Shown piece after piece: positions 24,301 through 37,229 of a stretch of DNA of 64,000 bases (positions within the stretch are counted from its first letter, which is position 1; every line of letters begins with the position of its first letter). Where the stretch lies: NCBI GenBank assembly GCA_023678885.1, contig CM042987.1:31024927-31088926 (forward strand), in the 5' to 3' direction. The notes beneath the pieces were generated by a model. The model was given only the letters and a program-made list of their open reading frames with translations, made no database searches and was not told the DNA's origin. A program made the position numbers and the translations under genes. Source of the DNA: Pogostemon cablin (taxonomy: Eukaryota; Streptophyta; Magnoliopsida; Lamiales; Lamiaceae).

Positions 24301-25385
24301 TTTTACAGATTTCAATGGACATCAGGTTTAGATGAATTTTCTTCACCTTCAATTAGTCAATTATCAGTTGTTTATTATCCTTCTCATTCGATGAGAATTG
24401 CGTTCTAAAATCCTTTATTCATTGTTACTGCAGATCCTTTAGTAGTGTCCTATTTTGCTTTATCGTCTTGATTTTCAGAGTTGGAATTGCATCCGTGCTA
24501 TGTGTTGGACCACGGTGACGCCATCTCATTGCTAACTATCATGCTTCCACCTCAGTCAAGTTTGATTTAGGATTTGATCTATCTTACAATTTCTACTAAT
24601 TATACTTTTTAATATTTAATGTTTGATTAATGACTCCCTCTTTCTTTATTGTGGATGAATCAACTTCATATATAATTTTTAGAGCTTCACATTTTTCTTT
24701 TGATGTAAAAAATTAAAGCGGGATCACCATTGTGTATGTATTAATAACTGTGTAGGACATAGAAACTATGAATTATTTCTTTTAGTCTTCTATGCAGCTA
24801 TTTCAATCACCTATTCGTTAAAGATGTTTCAAATAAGGATTTCTCTTTATCTCACATATATTCTACCAGTTAATATTTATTCTGTTCATTCCCAAATTCT
24901 TATACTACGATGCTGCACAATTGAGAGATGGGATTTCATTGATAGCTAATATCTCAATTTCTTTTAATTTTGAGCTATGTTACAATTTTTTTTTCAAATT
25001 GTTGTGAAGGTACTACTTCAAAAGATTATAATGTTAGATAGTTTGGTATTATTGGACATTGTTTAGAGTGAATAAGTTGCAATAATACTAAGCGTGGTAT
25101 TACAAGGTATTGGAGCCACCACATTATTTTTTTAATCTCTAATGTGTTTATAATTCCATCAGGCACCTATATTAATCTTGCATTGTTAGTTTTATAAAAA
25201 AAAATTAAATTTTAGTTGTTTTGAAAAAAAAAACTGCTAATAGTTTTTGAACTTGAACTTTTAGGACTCTCAAAATTTTTGTAAAAGAAGTCAAACTATA
25301 AATCTTAAAGGTTATAAAATTAAAATTGATACAAAGTACTAAAATTGTTAAAGTCAAAAATATTCTCTTGATAGTTTAGTATCCA

Positions 25386-25540
25386 ATGATCATAAATAAA
25401 AGTCAAAGATATTCTTTGAACAATGTTGACCTATATTTTAAGAAGTCAATTTTTGCTCATGGTCAATTGTACATCGCAGTTTCAAGAGTTACAGTTAGAA
25501 AATATTTGAACATAATGCTTTGTGATAAAAAAAATTTAAA
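25386..25540 (+). pseudogene. Helitron helicase (RepHel) C-terminal remnant
   Basis: The frame reads MIINKSQRYSLNNVDLYF ... FAHGQLYIAVSRVTVRKYL. This matches the conserved end of Pif1-like Helitron helicases (T-I-N-K-S-Q-G-x-T-L and H-G-Q-L-Y-V-A-x-S-R). The glycine expected after SQ is Arg here, and the upstream helicase motifs are not in frame, so the gene is dead. It lies about 640 bp from the Helitron 3' end, where the helicase C-terminus is expected. Confidence 0.8.
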
Positions 25541-25548
25541 AATAGTAC

Positions 25549-25715
25549 TCCCTCCATCCCAGGTATTTTTACCCATTTGTACGAGCACGAAGATAAAGAC
25601 GTGTTATTTTTTAATATATAATGTAAGTAAAAGTATGAATAAATTAATAATTTAAAAAGAAAAAGTAAATAAAGTTGTTGGGAATGATGAATAAAGTGTA
25701 AAAAAATAATTACTC
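25549..25715. mobile_element. Truncated Stowaway-like MITE inside the Helitron
   Basis: CTCCCTCCATCCCAGGTATT follows TA. The interior has TAATATATAATGTAAGTAAAAG, but no matching right terminus is seen. A 22-bp direct repeat (TGGTGGTACATGACATATTC, twice) sits just after it at 25720-25762. Confidence 0.5.
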
Positions 25716-26183
25716 AAATGGTGGTACATGACATATTCAATGGTGGTACATGACATATTCAAAGAAAGTATTTACATCATACATGAGTGTCTACGTAATT
25801 ATTGCATGCAAATACTCAAATGCTTAACTTTTATTTTTAAGGAGAAAAAAAATCAACGTTTCAATATGGCATTGGATGGGAAATATGGCATCAAGAGAAA
25901 GAGATTTTAAGGATAAATAACAATCTATATTAAATTGCAGGTATATAAATTATAAAATAAAAAACAAATATTAATCTACACATTGATACAAAAAAAAAAG
26001 AACTTTGTTTCCTCACCTCAATGTATTAGAAACGAAGGGAAAGATAAGCATAGTCGAGTATAAAAAAAATACTCCTCGCATTCCAAGAAAATTCTATTAA
26101 TCTTATAAGAAAAAGAAAATTATACATAACAAAATATTTCAGAAATTTCCTGTCCGCGCAACGCGCGGCCGGGTAAATGCTAG

Positions 26184-29182
26184 TTATTTATAACAATACA
26201 ATGTTTGATAATAAAAAAATGTGCAACAATGAAAAATATAGGAAATTTTTGAAGAAAAAATTTGTAGAAAAATTGTGCAAAAATATAATGTACAGAAAAA
26301 AATACTACCACATAGAAGTAATTATAACATATTATTACATTATAATTTTATAGTTAATTGGAATAATATTTTATGATTGTATTTTAAAATAGTAATAAAT
26401 TATACTTATGTATGTGATAGTAACTTGTGACCCTTTAATTTATTTATGTTCATAATTTTTTAATTTAATTTCGTGTGAAAATAATGAAAAATAAAATGAG
26501 TAATATATCTAAATAAATAAAATAAGATTAAATGAAGGGTATATAAATTTTTTTTAGTATAAAAATTAGGAAATAAATGGTTGTTGATGCACTATTTAGG
26601 GTTAAATGTGTTGGTACTATTGGAAATGGCATGGGCTTAGCTATTTTCCAATGCAACCGTTACACGTGGCTCATATGCAGGGCCAGTTTCGTCATCTTAG
26701 CTCGATTGGGCGCATTGATTTTGAAAAGCAAATAAAATAAGGGTCATACTAGGGTACATTGGGGGTACCATACACCTAGTTAATAGGACTATTGGATCAA
26801 AATTTAGATTAACCACCACCTTTGATTAAATAAAAAACTTAAAAATTAAGAAAAAAAAACTACCTCTAAAAAAACTATCTTATAAATCATAAGTACATCG
26901 GTGTACTGAATGAACTATAGAATAACCCTAAAATAAGAGGTAAAACAAAACAAAACATTAGTTAAATCTTGAAAAAATAACATTCTTTTAGATGCTTTGT
27001 AGTCATTAGAGAACAGAGAGGGGGTGTTAGAGAGACACAATAAAGAGACTGAGGGGCATCCATATCATCCATATATATAGACAAAAATAGTAATACATCA
27101 TGATGAATAAGAAGTGATTGTCATTATAATGAAAAGTGATACTCAATTGACAAAAAATAATAACAGTGTTGTGAAATATTTTATGAATAATTTACATTAT
27201 AAATGAAAAGTAATAATATTCTAATAAAAAATAATAAAATCTTTAATAAAAAGAATAATAATTAATTACAAAATCGTAAATTAAATAGCGTCATGATACG
27301 TCTTACACGAGTCTGCCTGTATGGTATATGTAAAGAATTAAATATGTGGTTGCAATCTTGTATGCATGTAGGATATTTTAGGGTGGATTGATGTGATTTG
27401 ATCCATGTGGCTACAGTATAAATTTTGTTAAAAAGAGAAGACAATCAAACCCTGATGGCAACTTCAGGAAACAATTACTGGTGCACCATGTGAATTTTGT
27501 GTCTCTCCTTCCTTGGATCCCCCTTTTTATATATTGCATCATCTATATTTAGTTTATTCTTTTTTTCTAAAAATTAATAATCCCATTTTCCTACTTTGAA
27601 TAATTAATTATTGATCATCTCAATCTCCTGCTTTTAGGACATGAAGACATGAGGGGATGGCAACTTCTCTTTTGATCTTGTCCTGGAAATGCTCTTCAAC
27701 ATCACTCATGTCTCTTGTACTACTTCTCATACATGTTTTTCCACCTCTTTTTTTATGTCATTCATCAACCAACTTGTTTTGCATATCACTCAATTTTTAT
27801 TTTATTAATTAAGCTAGCTCTCGATTGATAGCGTGAAACACTGCATGAATTGTGGTCGGATTTCATGTTATACCTTGATATTATTATTATTTTTTGTGTC
27901 ATCGCGTAAAACACTTCATGAATTGTGGTCGAATTTCATGTTATACTTTGATTTATTATTTTATTTTTTTGTGTGTATCATACCATTAAGTAAGTTTTGA
28001 TAATACAAATGAGAGAAAGAGTTAAAATCAATACTCTAAAAGGAACATATAAATCTTTAAGAGAATTAACTCAGATTAATTCTCTCTTTTACATCTCACT
28101 CAAAATGTAATATTAAAATATAAAAATAAAAAATCTGATTATAAACCCTGTTTGGGACCAAAGGTAAAATCTAAGTCAAACAAATAATGTTGATCGAATA
28201 TTTTTATTACAGATAATAGCTCACAAACCACCCAAGTCATGAGGAGATTATATATATAAACACTTACATTTAGCAATTTTGTGTTTGAGAATTTGCTTTT
28301 GCCCTTTTCTATAAAGTTTCAAATCAATATCTTCATAAATCATTTCAAATAATACACTGCATCAATTAAATCCTCCCCATAAAATTTAATCAGAATAACT
28401 ATTCAACAAAATTATTGGCATCTAAACATTAAAAAATACGACATTAAAGTATGACATTTATGCAACTTATCAGTTAGACACAAAATCAATAATGCAATCT
28501 CCCCTTTTCCATCGACGTAGCCATAAATGTTCCTTCTCTTTAATGTTATTCGATGTAGTTTGAATTCAACTTTTGGATTGGACATTGGTCGAGATCATGG
28601 GTTTCGATGTCTCCTGCACGAAAATCCCTAGCTAGAAATGAGTGGGCTAGATCGCATCTGCAGTCAGCATCCACAACTCAGGGTATGGTCCATCAGCCAT
28701 GGGTAGGATCGATAGTTGCACAAAGATTCGTTGCATTATGTGCCAAAATATATAACTAGTTTGGGATGAAGCAGTTTTGTTGTACTATGATTTATGGGGT
28801 CTATCGTATAATCACAACTCACCATTGGGCTCATGTTGTCTTTTAAATGTTACAACAAGTGAGTTGTCTCTATTATATATTGGATTTGAAATTATATTTT
28901 ATTATTAATAAAATAAAATCATCATTATTTTCTTCCATTTTAACTCTCTGTTTATTGACTTCACTCAATTTTAATGAAATTTGTAACATACTCATCCAAT
29001 TATTCGAATAAAATCAAGTATTTTAATATGAACAATTTTCTTTTAATTATTATTTTTAAGAAATGAAAGTTTTTACTGGTAAAACATAAATAGTTAATTT
29101 TTTTTAAGCATAAAGATTGACTGTTTAATAAGTTTGGGAAAATTGCAATTTTAATACACTATGTTTACGGACCAATAATTAT
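26184..29182. other. AT-rich intergenic stretch
   Basis: No gene was recognised. At about 26745-26920 a segment with GGGTACATTGGGGGTACC and later GTACATCGGTGTACTG may be a diverged terminal-repeat unit. At 27060-27250 low-complexity AAAAGTGATA-type sequence resembles that at 1190-1260. A less AT-rich patch at 28560-28740 has no sustained frame. Confidence 0.5.
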
Positions 29183-30526
29183 TAGGGGTGTGCACGGATA
29201 TTGGATTTAACCGAAACCGAACCGAAACCGCACCGAATTAATCCCGAACCGAAAAAAACCGTTGACTTTTTGACTTTTTCCGAACCGAACCGAACCGATT
29301 TTTCGTTTGGTATGGACTTGGATTTTTTCCGTTTTCCCGTACCGAACATTGGATATAACCGAACCGAACCGTACCGAAAAACCGAATTGAAATTATGCAT
29401 TAAAATTATATATAATATATTTATCTTATAATTTATAGTTTATACTTTATAAGTCATGAATTAATTAATTTTAATTTATTAATTACGATTACATTATATT
29501 ATAATAATTAATTATAATATAATTATAAACAATAATTTATAATTATATCTAATTCTCTAAATATTTATTTGTTACTATATATTAAAAAATATATTTCATA
29601 AAGTAAAATGAATTTCTAAAAAAATAGAAAATAAATAAAATAATATGTTCAAAGTTCAAATTATTATTTAAAAGAACATAATAAATAAAAGTAAATGGTA
29701 TCTCTAAAGTGTAAATTCAATTGTACACTTAATAAATAGTTATCATAGTTTATATTTATTTAATGAAGATAAAATGCAAAATTTAAATGATAATCCATAT
29801 TTGTGTTTAAAATATTATTAGATGGACTTTAATTGAAATAAACATTAAATTTAAAGTTAAAGGTTTAAAGAAAAAATTTAAAATTATTAAGTTTTTTAAT
29901 CTTAGACTACTATTATTTTTTTAGGGAACACATGAGGTCGTCTTATGTAAGACTATTTACATTTTTTAAATAATTATCAATTTTTATTAAATATATTTTT
30001 ACTTTTCATTAAAAGTTTATCATTCTTTATTTATAATATGAATTGTTTATGAAATAATGCAATGCATCACTCTCGTTTTTCATCAATTCGAGTATAAATT
30101 TTTATTCAAATATTATCTCTTCTTATATGTCTCATGAAAGTGAAATTCTTAATGTGAATTTATTCTTAAAGTCAATTTTTATTCAAATATTAAAACTTCG
30201 AATTTGTTTGATGAATATTTTGGTTGTGTATTTATTCTTATTTGGATTTGGGAAATTTAGTTTTTTTTTGTTTAATTGATATTTTTCTAAGTATTTATGT
30301 GTGCAAAATCAATTTATCATGAGAAATTCGATCTGATCTGCTCCGATCCGTCAAAATCCGTTTTCCCGAAAATCCATTCCGAACCGAACCGAAATTTGGT
30401 ATGGATTCAATATTGGATTTTTTATTTATGGATTCAATATCGGATTTTTTTAAAAAAAAATCCGTACCGAAAATTTGGAATGGATTTTTTAAAAATCCGT
30501 ACCGAATCCCGATCCGCACACCCCTA
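29183..30526. mobile_element. hAT-like non-autonomous element with AACCG repeats, 1344 bp
   Basis: The ends TAGGGGTGTGCACGGAT and ATCCGCACACCCCTA are inverted repeats. A perfect 8-bp target duplication ATAATTAT lies at 29175-29182 and 30527-30534, as for hAT transposons. Both sub-terminal regions are full of AACCGAACCGAA-type repeats in opposite orientation, giving Pro/Asn/Arg-rich mock frames on both strands. The centre is AT-rich with no transposase. Confidence 0.8.
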
Positions 30527-30534
30527 ATAATTAT

Positions 30535-31788
30535 AGGATATTAATGTTTTAATTTACTCAATTAAAGGACAATTTGGGTCCACATTAAAATTTTCGAGCC
30601 TAATTTAACATTTAATCGTGAAAATTAAGATATAATGTCCTATAAAAAACCATCCGACAACATAGTGCCCTACAATTGCAAAATTTCAAATTATTGGGTG
30701 ATTTTTTTTTTAACATAATGTAAATTTTCAATCAACATTCTCTGATCTATTAATTTTTGCTTTTTTCTTTTCTCTACAATAATTAATTAATTAAAAATAT
30801 TAAATCGCTTATAAGATAAATAATTAAGAACTAATGTAAGAGCATCTCTTGTAGAATTAAATAGTACTCCATATTAAAGATGATTTTTAAAATTCTCAAT
30901 TTTAAAATAAAAAAATTATTGTTTACATTTAACTTTGGGATATTTGATCTTATGAAATAATATTTTATCTCTTTTTTTTAAGTTGAGGACATTAATATAC
31001 AAACTGTACATGTATTATATTCTAATTTTGAAATATTATTTTATAATACAATTTATAAATTCTATCGGTTATTAATTTATTATTATAATTTATTATGACA
31101 TCTATCTCATGCTTTACGTTTACTATTTTATGTTATTTAAGAAAAAATATTTTATTGCCAATTTTGTAAACATTTTAAATTAATGTAGTCTTTTTTTTAA
31201 TTATAAATAAATTTTAAAGTATATATGTAATATGTACTGAATGAGAGTAATAAATATAAAATTGAATTGCATTTTGAAATCATTGGAATAACGTGCCCCT
31301 TTTTTTTTTCCTTTTCTGTGTAAAGAATTTTGTGAAACAAAAAATGAAAAAAATGTGAAAGTTGTATGAGAAGAATATATAAAATTATATTTTGTGAGAT
31401 ATAAACGAAATATCAATATTCACTCTCCACAAGTCATTCTAGTAACGGACGGAAAATTTGCAATTTCAATTATAAAATGTTATGTTTTAATTTTCGCAGA
31501 GACACTATAAAAAGATTATAATATCCTTTAGTTGTCAACCCAAAAAAGTGTCCCAAAATATAAATCTTCATAAGTTACTGTATTGAAATTCCAAATTTCC
31601 ATGCAAGTTTACTATATGGTTCTTTTTTTTCTTTTCTTTTTTAAATAACTTTAATATTAAAGTTAAATTAATATCTGCAAGATTAATGTATCTCGGGTTT
31701 AATATGATTAATACTTTTTTTAAATGAATTTGTTTATAATTAACAAAATGAGTCCTTGAAATTTTGAAGAAAAAAAAATTGCATCTTT
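30535..31788. other. AT-rich intergenic stretch
   Basis: I see no gene or defined repeat here; there are only poly-A/T tracts and short frames without coding character. Confidence 0.6.
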
Positions 31789-32165
31789 CACTAAAAAAAA
31801 TATTTTTTAACAACCAAATTTAACAACGGAATTCAATCAGTTGATAATTAGTAATGTATTAGCAACAAAAATGACATTTTTATTTTAGCAACGGAATGTC
31901 AACAGATTTATTCTCTATTTTAGCAATGGAATTCAATATGTTGCTAATTATCAACGGATTACCAAGGGAATCATTATATAAATTACCAACGGAATTATTT
32001 ACCAACGGAATTATTTTTCGTTGCTAAAAATTACCAACCACCACTTTACCAACGGAATTTTACCAACGGATTCCGTTGCCAATCCGTTGGTAAGCTAATT
32101 TAACAATGGAATTAAGGCTTTTAACAACGGAATATTCCGTTGTTAAAAAATAGTTTTTTTTAGTG
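31789..32165. mobile_element. CACTA-type MITE, 377 bp
   Basis: It has perfect CACTA ... TAGTG ends with inverted repeats CACTAAAAAAAATATTTTTT and AAAAAATAGTTTTTTTTAGTG. TTT target duplications lie at 31786-31788 and 32166-32168. The inside holds many TACCAACGGAATT and CAACGGAAT units, the reverse complement of those in the 1257-1639 element, so the two belong to one family in opposite orientation. Confidence 0.88.
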
Positions 32166-32287
32166 TTTTAGACAGATGATAAGTAGTACTGAAGTATCAA
32201 GTATCATCCTTGTACAAGGAAAAGGTTACCTTATGCATTACAATTTGTATTCTTCTAAAAAATAAAAATAAGTTAAAAATTCAAAAA

Positions 32288-32296
<9 letters not shown>

Positions 32297-32351
<55 letters not shown>
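32297..32351. repeat. (TA)n microsatellite
   Basis: An uninterrupted TA run of about 55 bp follows a poly-A stretch. Confidence 0.95.
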
Positions 32352-32354
<3 letters not shown>

Positions 32355-33138
32355 GAAACTTTTGTCATACATATAAATAATAGTTGTCATGCATAATGAT
32401 AATAACTCTAAATTAATAGTTGTCATAAGGGTAATTATAATTCTAAATTCGATTTTACGTGAAAAAAATGTTATAATACTATAAAATTAAAATTACTAGC
32501 ATTGTATCCTATTAATTCAATAAATTTCACGGTGTTTTAAAACCAAGTCGTTATTTATTAAATCCAATTATTTATTTATTTATCATTTATTTATTTATTT
32601 ATTTGTCAAATTACTTAAGTAGGATTGAAATTATGTACTATGCATGTAGTGGTTTGTTACTCGTTAGTGATATCATGAAGGAAAAATAAATATCTGTACT
32701 TGCAATTTTTTGGAGCTATCTTTGATCTGATTGTATTTCTTTATTTAAGAGGTGAGGTGGGAACTGGGAACAATTAACCCTTTTTTTTAATAGTTTTTTA
32801 TTAAAAAATATTATCGTTGAATTTACATATAATTTATGAAATAGTTTAATTGTAGAGAACGACATGCAATAATTAAAATATTATTTAATGTTTAAATTTA
32901 TACGATATCATCACAAACCTATAACATAAACCCCTTTTACCCTTATTTCGTCTTTGATAAACAATAACAGTAAAATTATAAGTATACTTCAAAAATTAAA
33001 ATTAAACCAATAAGAAAAAGATAAAACAGAAGTGTAAAATTGCAAGTCAGTGGATACACAAATAGCATTGGCAAAATGTATACTATACTCCAATTGATTC
33101 AAATTCACATTTAGCAGTCGATGGATGTAAAAAATATA

Positions 33139-33460
33139 CTCCTTCCGTCCCATTTCAGATGACACACTTTTCATTTTGGGTTCTCTCATAAAAATTTGCA
33201 CATTTATAAAAAAACAAAAAGTAAAAAACAATCACCCTTCTCCATACACTTTATTTACAAAAAAATCATCTCTACCTAACATATTTTATCATTTATTTAT
33301 TACAAAAAATACCATTATACCCCTAAAAATTATCACTTTCTTAATCTTCATTCTATATTTGAGGGTGCAATCTTTTGTGGGACGAGAGAATAAACTACAG
33401 TGGGGTAAAAGAATAATCAAGTGTGGCATTATAGAACACCACCCAGCCTAAAGCTAGTTT
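33139..33460. mobile_element. Stowaway-like MITE, degenerate right end
   Basis: CTCCTTCCGTCCCATTTCAG follows TA. Inside are TTCTCTCATAAAAATTTGCAC and a GTGGGACGAGAGAATAAACTAC block. The right end around AAGTGTGGCATTATAG is only a weak match to the expected complement. Confidence 0.5.
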
Positions 33461-34985
33461 TTAAAAATAATAGTGTTCTATTTGAGCTACATCGTCCCTT
33501 TTTTGGAATTAGTGGAGAAGGTAAATCACATAATAGACTTAATTGACTTATAAGGAGAGTATATTGTTGATTGTCCTTGTAAGTTCCAAATCCACCCAAA
33601 GGCAAAATTTGAATTTTCACACTACAGCTGCTAACTCAGTTAAAATGTGTTTTCATCATTTTCTCTACCGCTTGAGCTATGTTCGAGAAGAGTAAAGCTA
33701 AGTTCTTGTCTTGCTTGTTGGTGTTGAGGTGAGATGCATGGCATCCACAAAAGGGGGGGTGGGGTAGGGTTGAGAGATGCTAACAGTTGTAAATTTGGAT
33801 GATGTGAAGAGTGGCAACCATATGCAATCATTAAAATCCTTGTCGGCAGTTGCATACTTGTATTGGGCTACTATTTCCTGTTTTTGTCCAATCACTTTTC
33901 CCATGGATTAATAGATTTAGGTTAAATGTTTCATCAACCCTTTCTACCTATGTTTCATCTAATGAATCATCCCCAACTTTTGTAGTGAAAATGGTGATCA
34001 CACTTATCAGTGCCTCACTCAATACACCACCCATGCAAGTCAACGTAAAAAAGAATTCACTGCCACATGAATCTCCCGTTACAATTTAATTAGCGTTACA
34101 TATATTTTTTATTACACGCGATGAATGATGCGTATTAAGGTAGCTCTTATGATTTTTATTTTTCTTTGGATGGTAACACGTAGGAGAGAGTAAAAGAAAA
34201 CTATTCGCTTAAAAGAAATGTAGTATAAATCTATGATTGATGATTCAATTTTTTTTTTCTCATTTTAGGTTTCAATCATATAATTAATCACACTGAAAAT
34301 GGTAATTTCGAAAATAAATTGTTTGTGTCGTTTACAAGGGTCTTAAAGAAGTTTTAAGCATCCAATTTAATTTAAAATAGCATTAATTGGATTAAATTTC
34401 ATCGGATATATAGTAAATTGACAACATTATGCTTTATTCACAGTTTTGCTTTAATTATCGGCCATTTGAATCATTTTTAACTAAAATTACTTTAGCTTAG
34501 GGCAAGTTTATTAGAAAGATTACTTTATAAAATTATAAGAGAAAACTGCAATTTGAAGAGAGATAGAAATTTGATATGTGGTACTATTATTTTTAAAATA
34601 TTATATATTAAGTTTATTTATATATATAATTCAGATTTAAAAAAAAAAAATCTCCAATTTATACTCCGTTAAGTGCACATATAAGGATTCCATTATGGCA
34701 TTTTTTGAAGGTGAGAATTTTTTTTTTCAATCTGCTGTGAATGAAATATATAGTTTCATAAAGCATTTGTCATTTGTTTTTTTTATAAATAAGATGTATC
34801 CTAAATAAAAAATGAAATTGAGTATTTCTTATTTTTTCATGAATAAGTTCACAATTAAATTTTTGTTCTTTACAAAAATAAGTGCATATATAAATGAAAA
34901 AGTGACACGGAATCAAGAAATCCCAAATATATCAATTATGTATTATCACTCATTTTTTATTTTTTGACAAGAGGAAACAATTTAA
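33461..34985. other. Intergenic stretch without recognised gene
   Basis: Several 60-80-codon frames occur on both strands at 33640-34089, but they overlap each other, lack family motifs and do not chain into exons. The rest is AT-rich. Confidence 0.5.
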
Positions 34986-34989
34986 TTAG

Positions 34990-35497
34990 CTATGCATCAG
35001 CTATTATAATATCCTTAATCCTCTGGTGGATCTCCATAGATAAGAAAGGAGATTCGCATGAGAACGTCATTAAAGCCAAATTATGATCCACCAAGTTAGC
35101 TTTTCTTTTTGCTCAACTATACTTAACATCCATCTTTTTATGTGTTTTTCTTTTAATACTCTGAATAATTCTCCCAAAATGACAAATTATGAGTAATCTT
35201 TTACAGTGCGTTCACCACTATTTGTGAATCTAATTCTACTACTATTCTCTCACACCCCTATTCTTTAGCAATATCAATGCCCTTCTCTATAGTCATTGCC
35301 TCTGCAATATCCACCTCATACACACCTTCACACCTCTCTGTAAAACACCATAATACTTCTCCTCTGTTGTTTCTCATCACACCAGCTATTGTAGCACCAT
35401 GCCCTCTTCTAGCAGATGCATCAACATTCAATTTTATCTCATTTTCAAATGGAGGACTCCATCCCATAGACTCGTTCTCAACCTTTGTTCTACGCAC
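34990..35497 (-). pseudogene. RNase H-like domain remnant (non-LTR retroelement type)
   Basis: On the minus strand from 35497 the frame reads W-S-P-P, then IKLNVDAS, then GVMRNNRGEVLWCF, then AEAMTIEKGIDIAKE. This is the start of the plant RNase H-like (RVT_3) domain found at the end of LINE-derived reverse transcriptases and in related host proteins. After a stop the same frame continues with IVVELDSQIVVNAL, the next conserved block. Stops follow, and no upstream reverse transcriptase is seen. It is most likely a decayed LINE tail or RNase H-type pseudogene. Confidence 0.75.
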
Positions 35498-35669
35498 CTG
35501 GCACTTTATTGCCTCCTAGTCTTTTCTCACACTAAACAATGTATCTCCTTTTCCAATCCTATTATACCATATGTATTGCTAGGGGTTTAAATTAAAGGGA
35601 AACATATGGTTTACATCGTAAATTCGATTTACAAGAGACTAATTTTTTTTTAATTGACAAATTATTCTG

Positions 35670-35885
35670 TACACCTAGGTATACCGTGCACCCACTTTCA
35701 TAAACTTATACACTTATTAATAAAATATATACACTTTGTTACCAAATTTTTTGTTAGTTTTTTTAATGAAAAAATGAATGCAAAAAAACTATTATACAAT
35801 TATTAAAAAATATATACGCTATTGAATATAAAAAAATTATACTCATATGGATGGATACACGCAGATTTAGGTACACATAATATCT
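35670..35885. repeat. Member of the GTGCACCC-marked dispersed repeat family
   Basis: CCGTGCACCCACTTTCATAA at the left, then TATACACTTATTAATAAAAT and TTTTTTAATGAAAAAATGAA inside, match blocks shared with 41770-41905, 42823-43154 and 57300-57545. The right end is degenerate (GGATACACGCAGATTTAGG). Confidence 0.5.
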
Positions 35886-36959
35886 AGTAACTCTTTTTAA
35901 TTTATGTAAATGTAAATGGGTTTTAAAGTTTTAAACTTTTATTTTTTGAAATTTAATTAAGTACTTATCTAATTATCTCATATAGTAATAATAATAAATA
36001 TTTATAAATAATTCTAAATTTAATGATATACAAATTAAGTTTAGGTATTGAATACATGCTATAAGTACAGCATATATACCGAACTTGAAGTTAGAAAGTT
36101 CCTATCGAAATTTATTCCACACGTTTTTGCCAATAATATTATAATTAATAGTTATGTTCATTCATTGTATTTATTCTTTGGTCTTTTAGGGTGGCCAAAA
36201 TTAATTCCAAACCATCACATGATATTACAGATGCATTCTAGTCGATTCCAATTATGAATTATTTTACAAAATTAATTTTTTGAATTATTGTTATTAAATA
36301 AACAAAAAAAGTAAAATAAATAAAAATAAAAACCCAATATTTCAAATAACTTGTTGGCGTGGTGCCCGTAAACTTCTTTAAAATAAAATATTTATCAAGA
36401 ATAAAAGATATTCGGAGAACACATTGCAAAGTTAATTTATGAAATAATAAAATTAAATAAGAAAAAAATAATAATAGGGGTGAAAGACAGTGCTAATTTT
36501 GGGAGGTGATTGTTTTGGGTAAATATATAAATAAAAAGTTAGATTTAATGTAATCTAATGTTGCTAAATGGTGTGGGTTCACAACACAAATGTAAATATT
36601 CCCTAGTCTATGGCAGGGCTCTGTTTGCTTTTTTTCATAGGATTCATTTACTTTTGTACCGTTTGTTTTTTCATATTGATTCATATTTATTTTTGTATCC
36701 GTTTACTTTTCGCATAAAGATTTATTTACTTTTGTATCCGAATTAAAAAGTATAATAATTTAATATACAGTGAATTTTAGTATTTTAATATGTATATAGT
36801 AGGTAATTGTATTAATATTGAGTGTGGATCTCATGTGTAATGAGTTGTGTATTAATATTATTTTGTGAGTTATATCAATCCAAAAAGAAAATAGATATTT
36901 TATATTGGGATGAATCAAATGACAAAATGAATACATGTCAATAGAATTGAGGGAATATA

Positions 36960-37161
36960 CTCCCTCCGACCACTTGAAAGGTAATTGTTTGCTTTTTGCA
37001 TGTGGATTAAGGAATATTTTATTATTATATGTAAAGTGGGTAGTTGTATTAAAGAAGAGTGGTGAGCAATATGATGTACTTTTTTACTGAATAAGGGAAA
37101 TAGATACCTTTGAAATGGACCCCAAAATCATAAAATGAATACCTTGTAGGTGTCGGTGGAG
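36960..37161. mobile_element. Stowaway MITE, 202 bp
   Basis: The ends CTCCCTCCGACCACTTGAAAG and CTTGTAGGTGTCGGTGGAG are inverted repeats, flanked by TA on both sides (36958-36959 and 37162-37163). The inside includes GCATGTGGATTAAGGAATAT. Confidence 0.85.
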
Positions 37162-37229
37162 TATATAAACCAAATGCAAAAGATAATGCCTTTTATAAGG
37201 CAATGCATGTGAGACGACTGTACACCCAA

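Larger units (their letters stand above)
19699..26183 (+). mobile_element. Helitron, 6485 bp, degenerate helicase inside
   Basis: The 5' end TCTATATACTAATATAAAAG starts with the Helitron TC. The 3' end is a short hairpin (CCGCGC-AAC-GCGCGG, 26154-26168) followed 11 bases later by CTAG at 26180-26183 and a flanking T, as expected for insertion between A and T without target duplication. Near the 3' end a frame at 25386-25540 retains the C-terminal motif of Pif1-type Helitron helicases. Long stretches between are non-coding and AT-rich. The element appears autonomous-derived but is now inactive in coding terms, though its ends remain intact and it could be moved in trans. Confidence 0.82.

Noticed and set aside
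29182..29431. Paired plus/minus frames rich in Pro, Asn and Arg, also at 30295-30527
   Set aside because: They translate the AACCG sub-terminal repeats of the hAT-like element.
33640..34089. Cluster of overlapping 68-80-codon frames on both strands
   Set aside because: They overlap each other, show no domains and cannot be chained through splice sites.
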